In this document: piece after piece, positions 33,134 to 33,782 of the stretch | Layout: each line of letters opens with the position of its first letter | Position numbering within the stretch: the stretch's first letter is position 1 | From: Pseudomonadota bacterium | GTDB taxonomy: Bacteria; Pseudomonadota; Alphaproteobacteria; Sphingomonadales; Sphingomonadaceae | DNA length: 33,782 nt | Assembly (NCBI GenBank): GCA_018240865.1 | Contig: JAFEEY010000028.1 | Coordinates: 1,936-35,717 of the forward strand | Direction: 5' to 3' | Program-made: the position numbers and the translations under genes | The notes under the pieces: model-generated | The model's input: only the letters and a program-made list of their open reading frames with translations | Database searches by the model: none | Told to the model about the DNA's origin: nothing

Positions 33134-33782
33134 TCAGGCTGCCTTCTTCAGATGCCGGCGGCCGAGCAATTCGGCGATCTGGACGGCGTTCAGCGCGGCA
33201 CCCTTGCGGAGATTGTCGGAGACCACCCATAGGGCGAGGCCGTTCTCGACAGTCGGATCCTCGCGCACGCGGCTGACATAGGTCGCAAACTCGCCGACGC
33301 ATTCGATCGGCGTAACGTAGCCGCCATTCTCGCGCTTATCGACCAGCATCACGCCCGGCGCTTCACGCAGGATGCGCTGCGCATCCCCGGCCGAGATTTC
33401 CTTCTCGAACTCGACATGCACGGCTTCGGAATGGCCGACGAACACCGGCACGCGCACGCAGGTGGCGACGACCTTGACCTTCGGATCGAGGATCTTCTTG
33501 GTCTCGACCACCATTTTCCATTCTTCCTTGGTCGATCCGTCGTCCAGGAAAGTGTCGATGTGCGGGATCACGTTGAACGCGATCTGCTTGGTGAACTTTT
33601 TGGGCTCGGCCTGGTCGCCAACGAAGATGTTGCGGCTCTGTTCGAACAGCTCGTCCATCCCCGCCTTGCCCGCGCCGGAGACCGACTGGTAGGTCGCGAC
33701 CACCACGCGCTTGATCGTCGCCGCGTCATGCAGCGGCTTCAGCGCGACGACGAGCTGCGCGGTCGAGCAGTTCGGGTTGGCG
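33134..33782 (-). CDS. asd: aspartate-semialdehyde dehydrogenase, 5' end outside the window
   Basis: The gene enters from the right edge; the C-terminal 215 or so residues are visible. The catalytic cysteine lies in NPNCSTAQLVVALKPLHDAA at the edge, followed by VVVATYQSVSGAGKAGMDEL, the substrate-binding IAFNVIPHIDTF, EEWKMVVETKKIL, VATCVRVPVFVGHSEAVHVEFEKEI and LWVVSDNLRKGAALNAVQIAELL. The enzyme reduces aspartyl phosphate to the semialdehyde for lysine, diaminopimelate, threonine and methionine synthesis. The first ATG within view (33706) is not the start, because the frame stays open and conserved up to 33782. Confidence 0.96.
   Translation of the reverse strand, partial: ANPNCSTAQLVVALKPLHDAATIKRVVVATYQSVSGAGKAGMDELFEQSRNIFVGDQAEPKKFTKQIAFNVIPHIDTFLDDGSTKEEWKMVVETKKILDPKVKVVATCVRVPVFVGHSEAVHVEFEKEISAGDAQRILREAPGVMLVDKRENGGYVTPIECVGEFATYVSRVREDPTVENGLALWVVSDNLRKGAALNAVQIAELLGRRHLKKAA

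Overview
This is 33.8 kb of high-GC bacterial chromosome that looks like a sphingomonad (Alphaproteobacteria, order Sphingomonadales). The reasons are: an F0-only ATP synthase cluster with paired b and b' subunits (the F1 genes are not here, as is usual in this class); a dnaG-rpoD pair preceded by yqeY; a DUF4170 gene; and short inverted-pair repeats with cores such as CTCGACTTCGCTCG and CTTCGACAGGCTCAG, which I associate with sphingomonads. The assignment is inferred from gene content, not from a database search.

Layout. Positions 1-745 are the end of a CRISPR array (11 full 36-nt repeats and one cut by the window edge, 11 spacers of exactly 30 nt) with a repeat of type II-C character; any cas genes lie outside the window to the left. 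Next come a small exported protein and the leftward F0 operon atpI-atpB-atpE-atpF'-atpF (1283-3852), then a leftward ydbH-ynbE-ydbL set for lipid transport across the envelope (4122-7863). From 7.9 to 17 kb lie mixed housekeeping genes: radC, a membrane-anchored hemerythrin with a small acidic partner, an FMN reductase, a PLP aminotransferase, an S9 peptidase, the aguA-aguB putrescine pair, a family 5-type uracil-DNA glycosylase, folK, tRNA-Lys(TTT) and a DUF2147 protein. Leftward eno-ftsB (17036-18680) stands back to back with a rightward run of four small membrane-associated proteins resembling the yqjD/yqjE type (18820-20331). Rhomboid protease, greA and the carA-orf-carB operon follow (20750-27028, leftward), then yqeY, a GIY-YIG protein, dnaG and rpoD (27125-31999, rightward), an exported HIRAN-domain protein, a SpoIIAA/STAS-like protein, and the 3' part of asd cut by the right window edge.

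The signals that go beyond ordinary annotation are: (1) the CRISPR array, which stops 30 nt from the stop codon of a gene transcribed towards it and leaves almost no room for a leader; (2) a family of 28-bp units arranged as inverted pairs with REPIN-like architecture, one set inserted in frame in the interdomain linker of CarA and another forming the C-terminus of the GIY-YIG protein right before dnaG; (3) a lower-GC gene for a protein with two membrane segments, inserted between carA and carB and coupled to both; (4) a 10-bp GC hairpin between atpE and atpF'; (5) a HIRAN domain behind a twin-arginine-like signal sequence. I do not see a complete new defence system within the window. The strongest lead for one is the CRISPR locus running off the left edge.

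No gene-free stretch exceeds 300 bases. The longest, 3853-4121, is mostly a structured intergenic repeat. I found no convincing hairpin-plus-T-run terminator anywhere.
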